A DNA stretch of 33,333 nucleotides, taken from an uncultured Methylococcaceae bacterium (GTDB lineage: Bacteria > Pseudomonadota > Gammaproteobacteria > Methylococcales > Methylomonadaceae). Position 1 is the stretch's first letter. Every line of letters begins with the position of its first letter. The notes beneath the pieces are model-generated. The model was not told the DNA's origin. It searched no databases and saw only the letters and a program-made list of their open reading frames with translations. This document shows positions 8,959-20,535 of this stretch, piece by piece. The stretch lies in the NCBI GenBank assembly GCA_903859415.1, contig CAIOMN010000033.1, positions 1 through 33,333 on the forward strand, written 5' to 3'. The position numbers were made by a program, and so were the translations under genes.

Positions 8959-9690
8959 TTATTGCTCTATATTAAAATAAGGAGGCATATCGTTGATATA
9001 GGCCATATACATGGCATCAGCCATCGTCCATAACACGTCTAATTTAAACTTTAAGATCTCTATCATGCGGTCTTGTTGCTCACGTGTTTTGTACCAGTCT
9101 AAGGTTATGGACAGGCCATGTTCAACATCACGACGTGCTTCGGTTAGACGCTTCCGAAAATAATTGTAGCCTTCGATATCAACCCAGGGATAGTGCTCAG
9201 GCCAGTTATCCAGGCGTTGTTGATGAATTTTGGGCGCAAATAGTTCAGTGAGAGATGAGCTGGCCGCTTCATGCCATTCAGCTCTACGTGCAAAGTTAAC
9301 ATAAGCATCAACCGCAAAGCGAACACCCGGCAAAACGTGTTTTAAAGAAGTAATATCTTCACGCGTCAAGCCAACGGCTATTCCTAATTGAATCCAGGCT
9401 TCAATCCCGCCTGGATCGCCAGGGTGTCCATCGTGATCCAAAATACGTTGTATCCATTTGGCACGGGTTTCACGGTCAGGACAGTTAGCTAATATATTAG
9501 CATCTTTAATAGGGATGCTGACTTGGTAATAGAATCGATTGGCGACCCAGCCCTGTAATTGTTCCTTGGTGAGTTTTCCGTCATTCATCAGAGTGTGATA
9601 AGGGTGATGAATATGGTAATATTTTTCCATGCCACGCAGTGCGGCTTCAAATTCTGTTTTTGTCCATGCTTTATTATCGTTATTGCTCAT
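8959..9690 (-). CDS. pqqC: Pyrroloquinoline-quinone synthase
   Basis: 243 residues, close to the roughly 250 usual for PqqC. It is the cofactorless oxidase that closes the ring and takes the last eight electrons to give PQQ. Visible hallmarks are [17 protein letters not shown] near the N-terminus, [12 protein letters not shown], the [14 protein letters not shown] loop, and [16 protein letters not shown]. The ATG at 9690 has GGA seven bases upstream; a TTG at 9702 would overlap that site. It lies between pqqB (45-base gap) and pqqD (8-base gap). Confidence 0.96.
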   Translation of the reverse strand: MSNNDNKAWTKTEFEAALRGMEKYYHIHHPYHTLMNDGKLTKEQLQGWVANRFYYQVSIPIKDANILANCPDRETRAKWIQRILDHDGHPGDPGGIEAWIQLGIAVGLTREDITSLKHVLPGVRFAVDAYVNFARRAEWHEAASSSLTELFAPKIHQQRLDNWPEHYPWVDIEGYNYFRKRLTEARRDVEHGLSITLDWYKTREQQDRMIEILKFKLDVLWTMADAMYMAYINDMPPYFNIEQ

Positions 9691-9735
9691 GGTGTTTTCC
9701 AAGTGTGTGGGGCAGAAGTGGGCTTCTATTAAATA

Positions 9736-10647
9736 CTATAAATCGATTTCCATGCCATCGTAAGAGACTTCAATACCAGCGGCATCAAGGATTTTACGCG
9801 GCTCGGAATCTTCGTCTAAAATAGGGTTGGTATTATTGATGTGGATCAAAATCTTGCGGGATTTTGTAACGCCGTTCAGTACCTCAATCATGCCGCCAGG
9901 CCCTGATTGAGGTAAGTGCCCAATTTCACGCGCTTTCTTGTGGCTAATCCCTTGAGTACACATTTCATCGTCAGTCCAGAAAGTTCCGTCTACCAACAGG
10001 CAGTCAACGGCTTGCAGGGCAGCCGTCACATGTGGCTCTATTTCTCCAAGACCTGGTGAATAAAATACTTTTTTGCCCGTCGATATTTGCTCAATGATAA
10101 CACCTATGTTGTCACCCTTATGTGGATCATGTCGATGCGGTGAGTAAGGCGGTGCTTTGCTTTTTAAGGCTTGGGTATAAAAGCGTAAGTCTGCAATTGC
10201 AGGAATGGTAAAGGGACTGCCATCAACGGGCACGGGATGATGATTGACCGTGCAGTAGTGTTCCAGCATGTTAAACAAAGGGAAGCCGCTGGTCAGGTCT
10301 TGCTTAACCATGTCAGTGCAATACACATCCAATGGCTTACCTTCTCTGAGCATTAACATGCCGGTAGTATGATCAATTTGGCTATCAATCAGCATGATTG
10401 CTTTAATACCGGTGTCGCGAATACCTTCTTTGGGCTGAATAGCTGGGAAAGCCTCCAATTGCGCACGAATATCAGGTGAAGTGTTAAAAAGTAGCCAGTT
10501 TTTATTGTCAGTACTGACTGCAATAGACGATTGGGTGCGAGGTTTACCGCGCATAGTATCGTTACGTATACGGTGACAATTATGGCAGTTGCAATTCCAT
10601 TGAGGAAAGCCGCCACCAGCGCCCGAGCCAAGAACTCTAATTTTCAT
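9736..10647 (-). CDS. pqqB: PQQ biosynthesis protein, metallo-hydrolase fold
   Basis: 303 residues, the full family length. PqqB is a metallo-beta-lactamase-fold oxygenase that hydroxylates the tyrosine of the PqqA-derived intermediate. The family-typical start [19 protein letters not shown] and the [10 protein letters not shown] cysteine cluster (about 19-28) are present, as are [29 protein letters not shown] and HINNTNPIL near the C-terminus. It is separated from pqqA by 132 bases that hold a terminator-like hairpin, so it is probably made at a lower level than PqqA. Confidence 0.96.
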   Translation of the reverse strand: MKIRVLGSGAGGGFPQWNCNCHNCHRIRNDTMRGKPRTQSSIAVSTDNKNWLLFNTSPDIRAQLEAFPAIQPKEGIRDTGIKAIMLIDSQIDHTTGMLMLREGKPLDVYCTDMVKQDLTSGFPLFNMLEHYCTVNHHPVPVDGSPFTIPAIADLRFYTQALKSKAPPYSPHRHDPHKGDNIGVIIEQISTGKKVFYSPGLGEIEPHVTAALQAVDCLLVDGTFWTDDEMCTQGISHKKAREIGHLPQSGPGGMIEVLNGVTKSRKILIHINNTNPILDEDSEPRKILDAAGIEVSYDGMEIDL

Positions 10648-10701
10648 ATTGAAAGCCTAAGGATAAATGGTCAAATGATACGGGAATAACGGTTTTCAGG
10701 C

Positions 10702-10728
10702 AAAAAAAAGGGACTCTTAATGAGCCCC
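10702..10728 (-). terminator. Terminator/attenuator between pqqA and pqqB
   Basis: Read on the minus strand, GGGGCTC, loop ATTAA, then GAGTCCC forms a 7-bp stem with one G-U pair, followed at once by eight T (10709-10702). This is a standard intrinsic terminator placed 51 bases after the pqqA stop and 54 before the pqqB start. Partial read-through would give a short abundant pqqA transcript and a rarer pqqABCDE one, as reported for other methylotrophs. Confidence 0.8.
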
Positions 10729-10779
10729 CTTCTTTATACAATCCATTAAAACTCCCGACGGTTAGGTCAGGAAATCTGC

Positions 10780-10854
10780 TTAACGGTTGTAGATGTACAT
10801 TGTAACTTCAAAGCCGAAACGTAAGTCAGTGTAGCTTGGTGTTTCCCATTTCAT
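10780..10854 (-). CDS. pqqA: PQQ precursor peptide
   Basis: A 24-residue peptide, MKWETPSYTDLRFGFEVTMY followed by IYNR. It is the ribosomal substrate for PQQ; the cofactor carbon skeleton comes from Glu16 and Tyr20, both present in the canonical E-x3-Y spacing. An excellent GGAGG ribosome site lies seven bases before the ATG, as expected for a peptide needed in excess. It heads pqqABCDE. Confidence 0.98.
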   Translation of the reverse strand: MKWETPSYTDLRFGFEVTMYIYNR

Positions 10855-10914
10855 AGTGAACCTCCAGTAGTTATTAGAATAGAGTTGCTAGCTTGATCAA
10901 GTAAGCCAGTTAAA

Positions 10915-10943
10915 AGTATACGATGAACTATTTTTTTACGCAA
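10915..10943 (-). promoter_or_regulatory. Candidate pqqA promoter
   Basis: On the minus strand, TTGCGT (10943-10938), a 17-base spacer and TATACT (10920-10915, 5 of 6 to consensus) lie about 60 bases before pqqA. The -35 is weak. A perfect CTTGATCAAG palindrome (10892-10901) falls in the predicted leader. The element sits in the 191-base gap shared with the divergent gene at 11046. Confidence 0.4.
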
Positions 10944-11045
10944 CAACTGTACGATTAACTGGTATGTTTTTCTTGTCGGAAAAAGTGTATTATCTGGATT
11001 CTGCAAAAAAATAATAATACATTTTAAAAATATTGAGGGGGAACT

Positions 11046-11252
11046 ATGGGTGGTGTACTCGAATTGTTTGTGTTCATGGTGATTATTGCATCGGCAGCTT
11101 TTGCTCCGTTGGGCTATTTTATCTACAAATATACACAGAAAAATGCTCAGCCATTTGGTGAAACTGAGCCACATGGTGATAGCCAGTCTTTTGTTAATGA
11201 CTTAGCTGAAACAGCTATTCATTTTGTTAAAAGCAAGCTTGGCAAGAAATAA
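11046..11252 (+). CDS. Small membrane protein, function unknown
   Basis: 68 residues. One hydrophobic stretch spans about residues 4-27 (VLELFVFMVIIASAAFAPLG), followed by a Lys-containing boundary (YKYTQKN), a hydrophilic middle and an amphipathic tail rich in Lys (FVNDLAETAIHFVKSKLGKK). This predicts a single-pass inner-membrane protein. A very strong GAGGGGG ribosome site precedes the ATG, which argues for a real, well-translated gene. It is divergent from pqqA across a shared control region and converges on moeB. I do not recognise the family, and a link to PQQ is only positional. Confidence 0.7.
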   Translation: MGGVLELFVFMVIIASAAFAPLGYFIYKYTQKNAQPFGETEPHGDSQSFVNDLAETAIHFVKSKLGKK

Positions 11253-11287
11253 ATAGAGACGCAAGTTTATTTTTGAGTAAGGTAACA

Positions 11288-11330
11288 GGTCTGTAAGTCG
11301 GATTAGTTATTTTAATCTGACTTACAGACC
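11288..11330. terminator. Long near-perfect hairpin at the 3' end of the adenylyltransferase gene
   Basis: GGTCTGTAAGTCGGATTA (11288-11305) pairs with TAATCTGACTTACAGACC (11313-11330): 18 bp with one G-U/A-C position and a 7-base loop. It lies between two converging genes, and its right arm covers the stop and last two codons of the minus-strand gene. No clear U-tract follows on either strand, so it may act as an RNA end stabiliser rather than a classical terminator. Confidence 0.65.
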
Positions 11331-12080
11331 TCCTTTCTGGTCTCCACACGTTTGACAGGCTGAATTTTTTCTTAGCTTCATTGTTCTCCATTCCATTGTT
11401 AAACCGTCCAGTAGTAATAATCGGCCAGTTAAAGGCTCTCCAACAGACAGAATTAATTTTATTGTTTCTAAAGCCTGGATACTGCCAATGATCCCGGTTA
11501 TTGGTGCTATAACGCCATTCGTCGCACAGTTTTGCAGTTCTTCTCCATCACTATTATAGAGGCAGTTGTAACATGGGCTGTTATTTGTGCCCGGTGTAAA
11601 GACAGAGACCTGGCCTTCAAAGCGAATGGCTGCACCTGAAACAAGCGCGGTTTGATGCCTCACACAGGCTTTATTAATAGCAAAGCGAGTGGTGAAGTTA
11701 TCGCTACAATCAAGCACTACATCGGCTTTTTCGACTTCTAGCTCCAATTGTTCTCCAGTTAGCCTTTGTTTGACCGCTAACACCTGAACATCTGGATTTA
11801 ACTTTTTCAGTGTTTGTTGGGTTGAAATTACTTTATCAATCCCAATATCGGGGGTGTGATGAGCGATCTGTCTCTGTAAATTGGATAACTCTACTTCATC
11901 ATTATCATAAATTGTGATGTTGCCGATGCCCGCAGCTGCCAAATACATGGCGGCGGGTGAACCTAAGCCACCGGCACCGACAATTAATATCTTTGCTGCA
12001 AGCAGTTTTAGTTGGCCCTCAATATCGCAATGAGGCAACATGATTTGGCGGCTGTAGCGGAGTAATTGGTTGTCATTCAT
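11322..12080 (-). CDS. moeB: MoeB/ThiF-family adenylyltransferase
   Basis: 252 residues, an E1-like enzyme that adenylates the C-terminal Gly of a ubiquitin-like sulfur carrier (MoaD for molybdopterin, ThiS for thiazole). Motifs in order: SRQIMLP, the ATP loop GAGGLGSP (about 36-43), the D-x-D/NLQRQ region (IYDNDEVELSNLQRQ), a Cys-containing crossover loop (ELQNCATNGVIAP) and two CxxC zinc pairs (CYNC near 170 and CQTC near 243). MoeB and ThiF cannot be separated by sequence alone here; a single enzyme often serves both. The nearby molybdenum genes favour MoeB. Single gene, divergent from groES. Confidence 0.85.
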   Translation of the reverse strand: MNDNQLLRYSRQIMLPHCDIEGQLKLLAAKILIVGAGGLGSPAAMYLAAAGIGNITIYDNDEVELSNLQRQIAHHTPDIGIDKVISTQQTLKKLNPDVQVLAVKQRLTGEQLELEVEKADVVLDCSDNFTTRFAINKACVRHQTALVSGAAIRFEGQVSVFTPGTNNSPCYNCLYNSDGEELQNCATNGVIAPITGIIGSIQALETIKLILSVGEPLTGRLLLLDGLTMEWRTMKLRKNSACQTCGDQKGGL

Positions 12081-12126
12081 AAGTCATGTTATTTATGGTG
12101 TGTAAGTAGTGATAATGCCAAAGAAC

Positions 12127-12154
12127 TTGACAGTGTGCAAAAGTTCATTATCAT
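12127..12154 (+). promoter_or_regulatory. groESL sigma70-type promoter
   Basis: Perfect -35 TTGACA (12127-12132), a 16-base spacer and TATCAT (12149-12154, 5 of 6 to consensus). It sits directly against the CIRCE operator, so a bound repressor would cover the start point. No sigma32-type pair was obvious. Confidence 0.75.
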
Positions 12155-12180
12155 TAGCACTCATTGCAGTTGAGTGCTAA
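12154..12180. promoter_or_regulatory. CIRCE operator (HrcA-binding site)
   Basis: TTAGCACTC-N9-GAGTGCTAA, an exact CIRCE inverted repeat, lies 38 bases before the groES ATG. CIRCE binds the HrcA repressor, which loses activity on heat shock when GroEL is occupied. This predicts an hrcA gene elsewhere in the genome; none is in this window. Confidence 0.97.
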
Positions 12181-12218
12181 TAAATCATTCCCGTTATTTT
12201 AATGTTTAGGAGATATAA

Positions 12219-14215
<1,997 letters not shown>

Positions 14216-14256
14216 TCATGTTGTCTTAAAGCCTCATTGCTTTAAGTTATACCAAT

Positions 14257-14293
14257 AAAAGCCCCGGCTGTTTTAAACAGTCGGGGCTTTTTT
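14257..14293 (+). terminator. Strong intrinsic terminator after groEL
   Basis: AAAAGCCCCGGCTGTT, a 3-base loop, then AACAGTCGGGGCTTTT gives a 16-bp stem with one G-U pair, running into six T (14288-14293). A second small hairpin, CTTAAAGC-N6-GCTTTAAG (14225-14246), precedes it. The symmetry would allow function on both strands. Confidence 0.92.
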
Positions 14294-14399
14294 ATGCTCG
14301 AGTCTATTGTTTTTTCGAATGATTAGTTCGATGGATCAGAAAGAATCAGTTATGATGTCCGAGTATTTTTAGAGTATCTTCTTTGTTATTCTGGAGTAA

Positions 14400-15787
<1,388 letters not shown>

Positions 15788-15788
<1 letters not shown>

Positions 15789-16192
15789 TGGAATCATTTA
15801 AGCTTAATTTGTTTGATATGAATCATGAGCAGCGGATTGAAGGTGTTTTATCTTTTATCGGTGAAGATGCTTCAGGCAGTTTTGGAATTCAGTCAAATCA
15901 TGCTCGATTTATGACGAGCCTGATCTTTGGCTTATCACGTTTTCGCTTAGCGGCTGATAAATGGCAATATCTGGCGCTATTAGGTGGGGTTGCTTATTTT
16001 AATAATAATGAATTAACCATCAGTACGCGGCATTTTTTGATTGATGATGATCTTGAAAGGATAACGGGGCTATTAGAAAAAGGCTGGCTAGTTGAACAAA
16101 CAAACCTACAGGCTACCCGAGTCAGTCTTTATAAAATGGAACAATCGCTTTTTAAGCGACTCTTGGCACTTAACCGACAACAGGGCGGATAA
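15788..16192 (+). CDS. atpC: N-type ATPase, epsilon subunit
   Basis: 134 residues from the ATG that overlaps the atpD stop by one base (TAATG); a TTG upstream within atpD is not needed. Epsilon is the central-stalk subunit that couples F1 to the c ring and can inhibit hydrolysis. The IEGVLSFIGEDASGSFGIQSNHARFMTSL segment (about 18-46) corresponds to the GSFG-LPHH beta-sandwich region of AtpC. The C-terminal part (ISTRHFLIDDDLERITGLLEKG) is more divergent. Confidence 0.85.
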
Positions 16193-16194
16193 TC

Positions 16195-16464
16195 ATGAAT
16201 AATCACACAGAACTGAAAGACAAGGTGGAATATCAGATTAAACGCATTAAAAAAGCGGAACGAGAGCGTCCTAATTTAATTTCACAAACCATCTATATTG
16301 GCACACTGGGCTTGGTCATGGTCTTGCCCGTTGTTGCGGGTGTCTATTTAGGACGATGGATTGATAGTTTGTTAGAGGGTTATTCGGTGCGATGGACCTT
16401 GAGTTTGTTGATTACTGGGGTCATTATTGGTTTTTTTAATGTCTATTACTTGATTAAAGAATAG
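16195..16464 (+). CDS. atpQ: N-type ATPase accessory protein AtpQ
   Basis: 89 residues. A basic N-terminal helix (VEYQIKRIKKAERERP) is followed by two membrane segments (about 35-52 and 66-84) joined by YLGRWIDSLL, the pattern of the AtpI/ATPase-gene-1 family found as AtpQ in N-ATPase operons. It probably assists c-ring assembly or ion access in the membrane. Normally atpR follows atpQ, but here only 15 bases separate it from atpB, so atpR is absent. Confidence 0.85.
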   Translation: MNNHTELKDKVEYQIKRIKKAERERPNLISQTIYIGTLGLVMVLPVVAGVYLGRWIDSLLEGYSVRWTLSLLITGVIIGFFNVYYLIKE

Positions 16465-16479
16465 CGTAAAGGGGGAGGC

Positions 16480-17145
16480 ATGGAAAATAATGTGAGCTTT
16501 GTCTGGGGGCCGGTGCAGATTAGTGCGTCAATACTGACCACCTGGGGCATTATGGGGGTCATGAGTTTAGTGGCCTGGCTTTCTACGCGGCATTTAGCTA
16601 TGTTGCCCAAGGGCTTACAAACGTTGGCAGAAGGCATTGTTTCCGTGATTGATGATGCCGTGAGTGCAGTGGCTCCAGAACAGAGTCGGGAAATCATGCC
16701 TTTTATCGCGACGCTTTGGTTGTTTCTTATCGTGGCTAATTTAGTGGGATTAATACCTGAGCTACATTCTCCGACCAGTGATCTTTCCGTGACCTCTGCA
16801 TTGGCAGTGATAGTTTTTGTTTCAGTACACTGGTTTGGAATAAAAACATTAGGGATAAAAAATTACTTACATCATTACTTAACGCCAAGCCCCATTTTAT
16901 TGCCATTTCATATCATCAGTGAGTTTACTCGCACAATAGCGCTGGCTATTCGGTTGTTTGGTAATATGATGAGCCTGGAAATGGCGGCGATGTTGATCTT
17001 ATTGGTGGCTGGTTTTTTAGCGCCGATTCCCATTCTAATGCTACATATTATTGAAGCATTGGTACAGGCCTATATCTTTGGTATGTTGGCACTCATTTAT
17101 CTGGCGGGTGCCATGCAATCCCAACAACTTAATTCACAGGAATAA
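16480..17145 (+). CDS. atpB: N-type ATPase, membrane subunit a
   Basis: 221 residues with five or six membrane segments. Subunit a holds the two ion half-channels against the c ring. The essential stator arginine is Arg158 in AIRLFGNM, preceded by the FHIISEFTRTIAL helix; IIEALVQAYIFGMLALIYL closes the protein. The ATG is preceded by GGGGGAGG, a very strong ribosome site. It starts 15 bases after atpQ. Confidence 0.93.
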   Translation: MENNVSFVWGPVQISASILTTWGIMGVMSLVAWLSTRHLAMLPKGLQTLAEGIVSVIDDAVSAVAPEQSREIMPFIATLWLFLIVANLVGLIPELHSPTSDLSVTSALAVIVFVSVHWFGIKTLGIKNYLHHYLTPSPILLPFHIISEFTRTIALAIRLFGNMMSLEMAAMLILLVAGFLAPIPILMLHIIEALVQAYIFGMLALIYLAGAMQSQQLNSQE

Positions 17146-17148
17146 TTT

Positions 17149-17415
17149 ATGTCTGATATTGCCTCGATAGTCTTGGGCTCCAGTATTGCAGCCATTATTG
17201 GTATTGCGTTGGGTGTTATGTTGCCTGCTTTGGCGATGGGTAAAGCGATCAGTAGTGCTTTAGAGGCACTCTCTCGACAGCCAGAGTCCGAAAAATCGAT
17301 TATGCGTACGTTATTTATTGGGCTGGCAATGATCGAGTCACTGGCCATCTACTGTCTGGTTATTATTCTGATCGTATTATTCCGTAATCCTCTGCTCGAA
17401 TATATTGTTAAGTAG
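17149..17415 (+). CDS. atpE: N-type ATPase, ring subunit c
   Basis: 88 residues, a two-helix hairpin with the RQPE loop (43-46) and the ion-carrying Glu63 in IESLAIY. Aligned on RQPE, the Ilyobacter tartaricus Na+ ligand Gln32 falls on Met30 here, and Thr67 falls on Leu65; Ser66 (Ser64 here) and Tyr70 (Tyr68) are kept. So only part of the classical Na+ site is present, and proton coupling is at least as likely. The first helix is also Gly-poor (LPALAMGKA, where Ilyobacter has a Gly-rich stretch). Overlap-free spacing of 3 bases on the atpB side and 2 bases on the atpF side. Confidence 0.94.
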   Translation: MSDIASIVLGSSIAAIIGIALGVMLPALAMGKAISSALEALSRQPESEKSIMRTLFIGLAMIESLAIYCLVIILIVLFRNPLLEYIVK

Positions 17416-17417
17416 CT

Positions 17418-18170
17418 ATGGAATTTAACGTCTCTACTTTTGTTCTTGAAATCATTAACTTTCTGGTTTTGCTGTGGGTTTTGCAACGGTTATTTTATAA
17501 ACCCTTACTGAAGGTTATTGCTGATCGTAAACAAGTCATTGAACAAGCTTTGGCTGAAGCGAAAAACCAGCAACAGCAGGCGGAGGAAAAGGCTGCTCTA
17601 TATGAGAATAGGCAACACCAGTGGGAGCAAGAAAAACAGCTTGCATTGCAAACCTTTCAGCAGCAGATTGATTTAGAAAGAAAGCTTCAATTAGAAAAGC
17701 TAAAGCTTGAACTGGAACAAGAGCGCCAAAAAGCCAAGGTGACTTTATCGCTGCAGCAACAGGAGTTTCAGCAACGCGTTGAAAAGCAGGCTTTAGAAAA
17801 CGGTGCAAAATTTTCGGCCTTGTTATTACAACAAGCCGTGGGTCCAGAATTAGAGTTACGGTTATTTCAGTTACTCCTCGATAAAATAAGCACGTTTCCT
17901 GAAGTCATTAAGCAACAATTAATAGTGACTGGCGAGATGGATGCTCTCCCCCAGGTTAAGGTTACCAGTGCCTATCCTTTAACTGCTGAAATGCATCAGC
18001 AATTAGAGCAAAAATTGATGACCTTAATGAATAGACCAGCGGATGTTCAATACCATCAAAGTGAAGACTTAATCGCAGGGCTTCGTCTGGATATAGGGGC
18101 TTGGGTATTGAATGCTAATTTGAATCATGAATTGATCGGTTTTGCTGAGCTTGATTATGTCTCAAAATGA
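17418..18170 (+). CDS. atpF: N-type ATPase, extended subunit b (b/delta-like)
   Basis: 250 residues, against about 156 for an ordinary b subunit. One N-terminal membrane helix ([18 protein letters not shown], about 14-31) is followed by a long, charged coiled coil rich in Glu, Gln and Lys (about 40-125), then a globular tail (about 130-250) that resembles the C-terminal part of delta. N-ATPase operons lack atpH, and this tail is thought to fill its role in the peripheral stalk. The DNA of the coiled coil is Gln-codon rich. It overlaps atpA by 14 bases. Confidence 0.9.
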   Translation: MEFNVSTFVLEIINFLVLLWVLQRLFYKPLLKVIADRKQVIEQALAEAKNQQQQAEEKAALYENRQHQWEQEKQLALQTFQQQIDLERKLQLEKLKLELEQERQKAKVTLSLQQQEFQQRVEKQALENGAKFSALLLQQAVGPELELRLFQLLLDKISTFPEVIKQQLIVTGEMDALPQVKVTSAYPLTAEMHQQLEQKLMTLMNRPADVQYHQSEDLIAGLRLDIGAWVLNANLNHELIGFAELDYVSK

Positions 18171-19659
18171 AATAGCATTTACCAGTGGTTTATTAGCGCA
18201 ACAAACGCAATGGCTCGCAAATTATCAATTGGATTTACGTGTAACAGAGCAGGGTACTGTCGTTTCTGTGGGTGATGGGATCAGTTGGATTAAAGGGCTG
18301 CCTTCAGCCTCAATAGAAGATATCCTTATTTTTGCCGATGGTAGCCGGGGCATGGTATTTGATCTTAATCGAGATCGAATCGGCGCCATTTTGTTATATG
18401 AAACTGAAAATTTGACAGCCGGTACGACGGTTTTTTTAGCTCAACACTCCTTGAGTATTCCGGTTGGAGATGCATTTTTAGGGCGGGTGATTGATCCTTT
18501 AGGGGCGGTGCTGGATGGACAGGCCACCCCGGTTCCTTCCGGTCGAGAAAATATGGAAAAGGGCTCACCCGCTATTATTGATCGTGATTTTGTGCATAAG
18601 CCGTTATATACGGGCATAAAAATTATCGATACCTTAATTCCTATCGGTAAAGGACAACGGCAATTAATTGTGGGTGATGAAGGTTTGGGGAGAACGTCAA
18701 TTGCCATTGATACGGTGATTAATCAAAAAGATAAACATGTTATTTGTATCTATGTCCTGATTGGTCAGAAGCGTTCGGCAGTCGTGTCCACCCTAGAAGC
18801 ATTAAAAAAGCACGGTGCATTGGAATATACCGTGTGTGTCGTTGCAGAAGCCAGTGCTTTACCGGGACTACAATATATTGCACCATTTGCAGGCTGTGCC
18901 TTAGCAGAATACTGGATGGCGCAAGGTCGGGATACGTTAATTGTTTATGATGATTTATCCACACATGCCCGAACCTATCGTGAGCTATCGCTATTATTGC
19001 GGCGACCCCCAGGGCGTGAGGCCTATCCCGGAGATATTTTCTTTGTGCATTCGCGTTTGTTAGAGCGATCAACCTGTTTGAGTGCTGAAAAGGGTGGTGG
19101 AAGCATGACGGCTTTGCCCATTATAGAAACTAAGCAAGGTGAGATTGCCGCTTATATTCCAACCAATTTAATCTCAATCACCGATGGACAAATCTATCTG
19201 GATAATGATCTGTTTGTTTCGGGGTTTCGTCCTGCTATAGATATTACCCGTTCAGTTTCACGAATCGGCGGAAAAGCACAGGATAGTAATATTCGTGATC
19301 AGGCAGGGCAAATGAAACTGGATTATCTGCAGTTTCTGGAACTGGAAGCTTTTACCCGGTTTGGGCAACGACTGGAAGCCTCGATGGAGTTGAGACTAAA
19401 AAAAGGCACCTTATTGCGAGAAATATTAAAGCAGGAGCGCCTGGTTCCTCAAAGCATTCTGTTTGAATTAGCCTGGTTAATTGCTTTTAATGCTGGGCTC
19501 TTTAATGAAGTAAAGCCAAGTGATATTCCCCGATTGTTAAGACGGATTGAAGTCGGCGTTAGGGGAACTTCGTTAACATTAACCTCCTCATCTGAACAAT
19601 GGCAGCCGACAATTAGCGAGTGGCTTAATATCGATAGCAAGGTAGAAGACGCAGTATGA
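18157..19659 (+). CDS. atpA: N-type ATPase, alpha subunit with Arg in the P-loop
   Basis: 500 residues from the ATG at 18157; a TTG at 18142 would extend it inside atpF without support. Alpha carries the non-catalytic nucleotide sites and donates the arginine finger to beta. The finger ([10 protein letters not shown]), YDDLSTHA and [15 protein letters not shown] are intact. The P-loop, normally GDRQTGKT, reads GDEGLGRT (173-180): the invariant Lys is Arg179 (codon AGA), and an Arg and a Thr are lost as well. Nucleotide binding at this site may be weak or absent. It overlaps atpF by 14 bases and atpG by ATGA. Confidence 0.93.
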   Translation: MSQNEIAFTSGLLAQQTQWLANYQLDLRVTEQGTVVSVGDGISWIKGLPSASIEDILIFADGSRGMVFDLNRDRIGAILLYETENLTAGTTVFLAQHSLSIPVGDAFLGRVIDPLGAVLDGQATPVPSGRENMEKGSPAIIDRDFVHKPLYTGIKIIDTLIPIGKGQRQLIVGDEGLGRTSIAIDTVINQKDKHVICIYVLIGQKRSAVVSTLEALKKHGALEYTVCVVAEASALPGLQYIAPFAGCALAEYWMAQGRDTLIVYDDLSTHARTYRELSLLLRRPPGREAYPGDIFFVHSRLLERSTCLSAEKGGGSMTALPIIETKQGEIAAYIPTNLISITDGQIYLDNDLFVSGFRPAIDITRSVSRIGGKAQDSNIRDQAGQMKLDYLQFLELEAFTRFGQRLEASMELRLKKGTLLREILKQERLVPQSILFELAWLIAFNAGLFNEVKPSDIPRLLRRIEVGVRGTSLTLTSSSEQWQPTISEWLNIDSKVEDAV

Positions 19660-20495
19660 GTTTGAGCCATACGCTGCAAATACACATTACTCAACTGCGT
19701 GAGATTCACAGTATTTTAAAGGCCATGAAAAACCTAGCGCTGATGGAAGTGCATAAGTTAAAGCGCTTTAAAACTATGCAGGGTCATGTGGTTGCGCATG
19801 TTGAAAGTGTTGCAATGGATTTTCTATATTATTATCCAGAATTTGCTAGAAATCATGGCTCATCAATACATCTGGGCGTTATGTTAGGTGCTGAAAGAGG
19901 GTTTTGTGGTGATTTTAATGAGAAATTACTTCAGGAGACCTCCAGCCAAGCGTTTAATACGCTGATTGCTGTCGGAAATCGCCTTTGTAATCACATAGAT
20001 AATCTTGGCGTTGAGGTTTACGCTAAAATGGGCGGCGCGAGTGTTGCTGAAGAAGTGCCAGAGATTATTAATTTTTTGCTTGAGACCATAAGATCTTTAC
20101 TGGATACTCACAGCCATCAGAGAGTCCTATCGACGTTGGCATTAACGCTGGTTTATCATGATAGCGTCACTAACCAAATCAGGAAAAAGCAATTGCTGCC
20201 GTCGTTTGCGATCGAGAATCCAGCGATGATTCCTTATGGCACTCGGCCGATACTTAACTTATCCCCCAGTGATTTTTATGCTGATCTGCTGGAGCAATAT
20301 TTATTAGTCGCTTTGCATGATATTTTTTACAGTTCCTTGGTCGTAGAAAATCAAAAGCGCTTGCAACATCTGGACGGCGCGTTAAATCACATCGACGATG
20401 ATGTTCTAAGGCTGCAAAGAAAATCTCAGATATATCGGCAAGAAGAAATTACAGAAGAAATTGAAGTTATTTTGTTAAATGGTTCAGTTGAATAA
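19656..20495 (+). CDS. atpG: N-type ATPase, gamma subunit
   Basis: 279 residues. Gamma is the rotor shaft. The N-terminal helix [20 protein letters not shown] followed by [15 protein letters not shown] corresponds to the coiled-coil start of AtpG, the middle carries the family [15 protein letters not shown] motif (about 75-89), and the C-terminal helix ([22 protein letters not shown]) closes the coil. It is more divergent than the other subunits, as usual for N-ATPase gamma. Its start overlaps the atpA stop (ATGA). Last subunit gene of the operon. Confidence 0.88.
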   Translation: MSLSHTLQIHITQLREIHSILKAMKNLALMEVHKLKRFKTMQGHVVAHVESVAMDFLYYYPEFARNHGSSIHLGVMLGAERGFCGDFNEKLLQETSSQAFNTLIAVGNRLCNHIDNLGVEVYAKMGGASVAEEVPEIINFLLETIRSLLDTHSHQRVLSTLALTLVYHDSVTNQIRKKQLLPSFAIENPAMIPYGTRPILNLSPSDFYADLLEQYLLVALHDIFYSSLVVENQKRLQHLDGALNHIDDDVLRLQRKSQIYRQEEITEEIEVILLNGSVE

Positions 20496-20535
20496 AGTAC
20501 ACTGGATAGCGGAGCAATATCAAAATGGGAGATTC

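Noticed and set aside
10892-10901. Palindrome CTTGATCAAG in the pqqA leader as an operator
   Set aside because: A ten-base palindrome alone is too short to support a binding site, and no second copy or known motif was seen.
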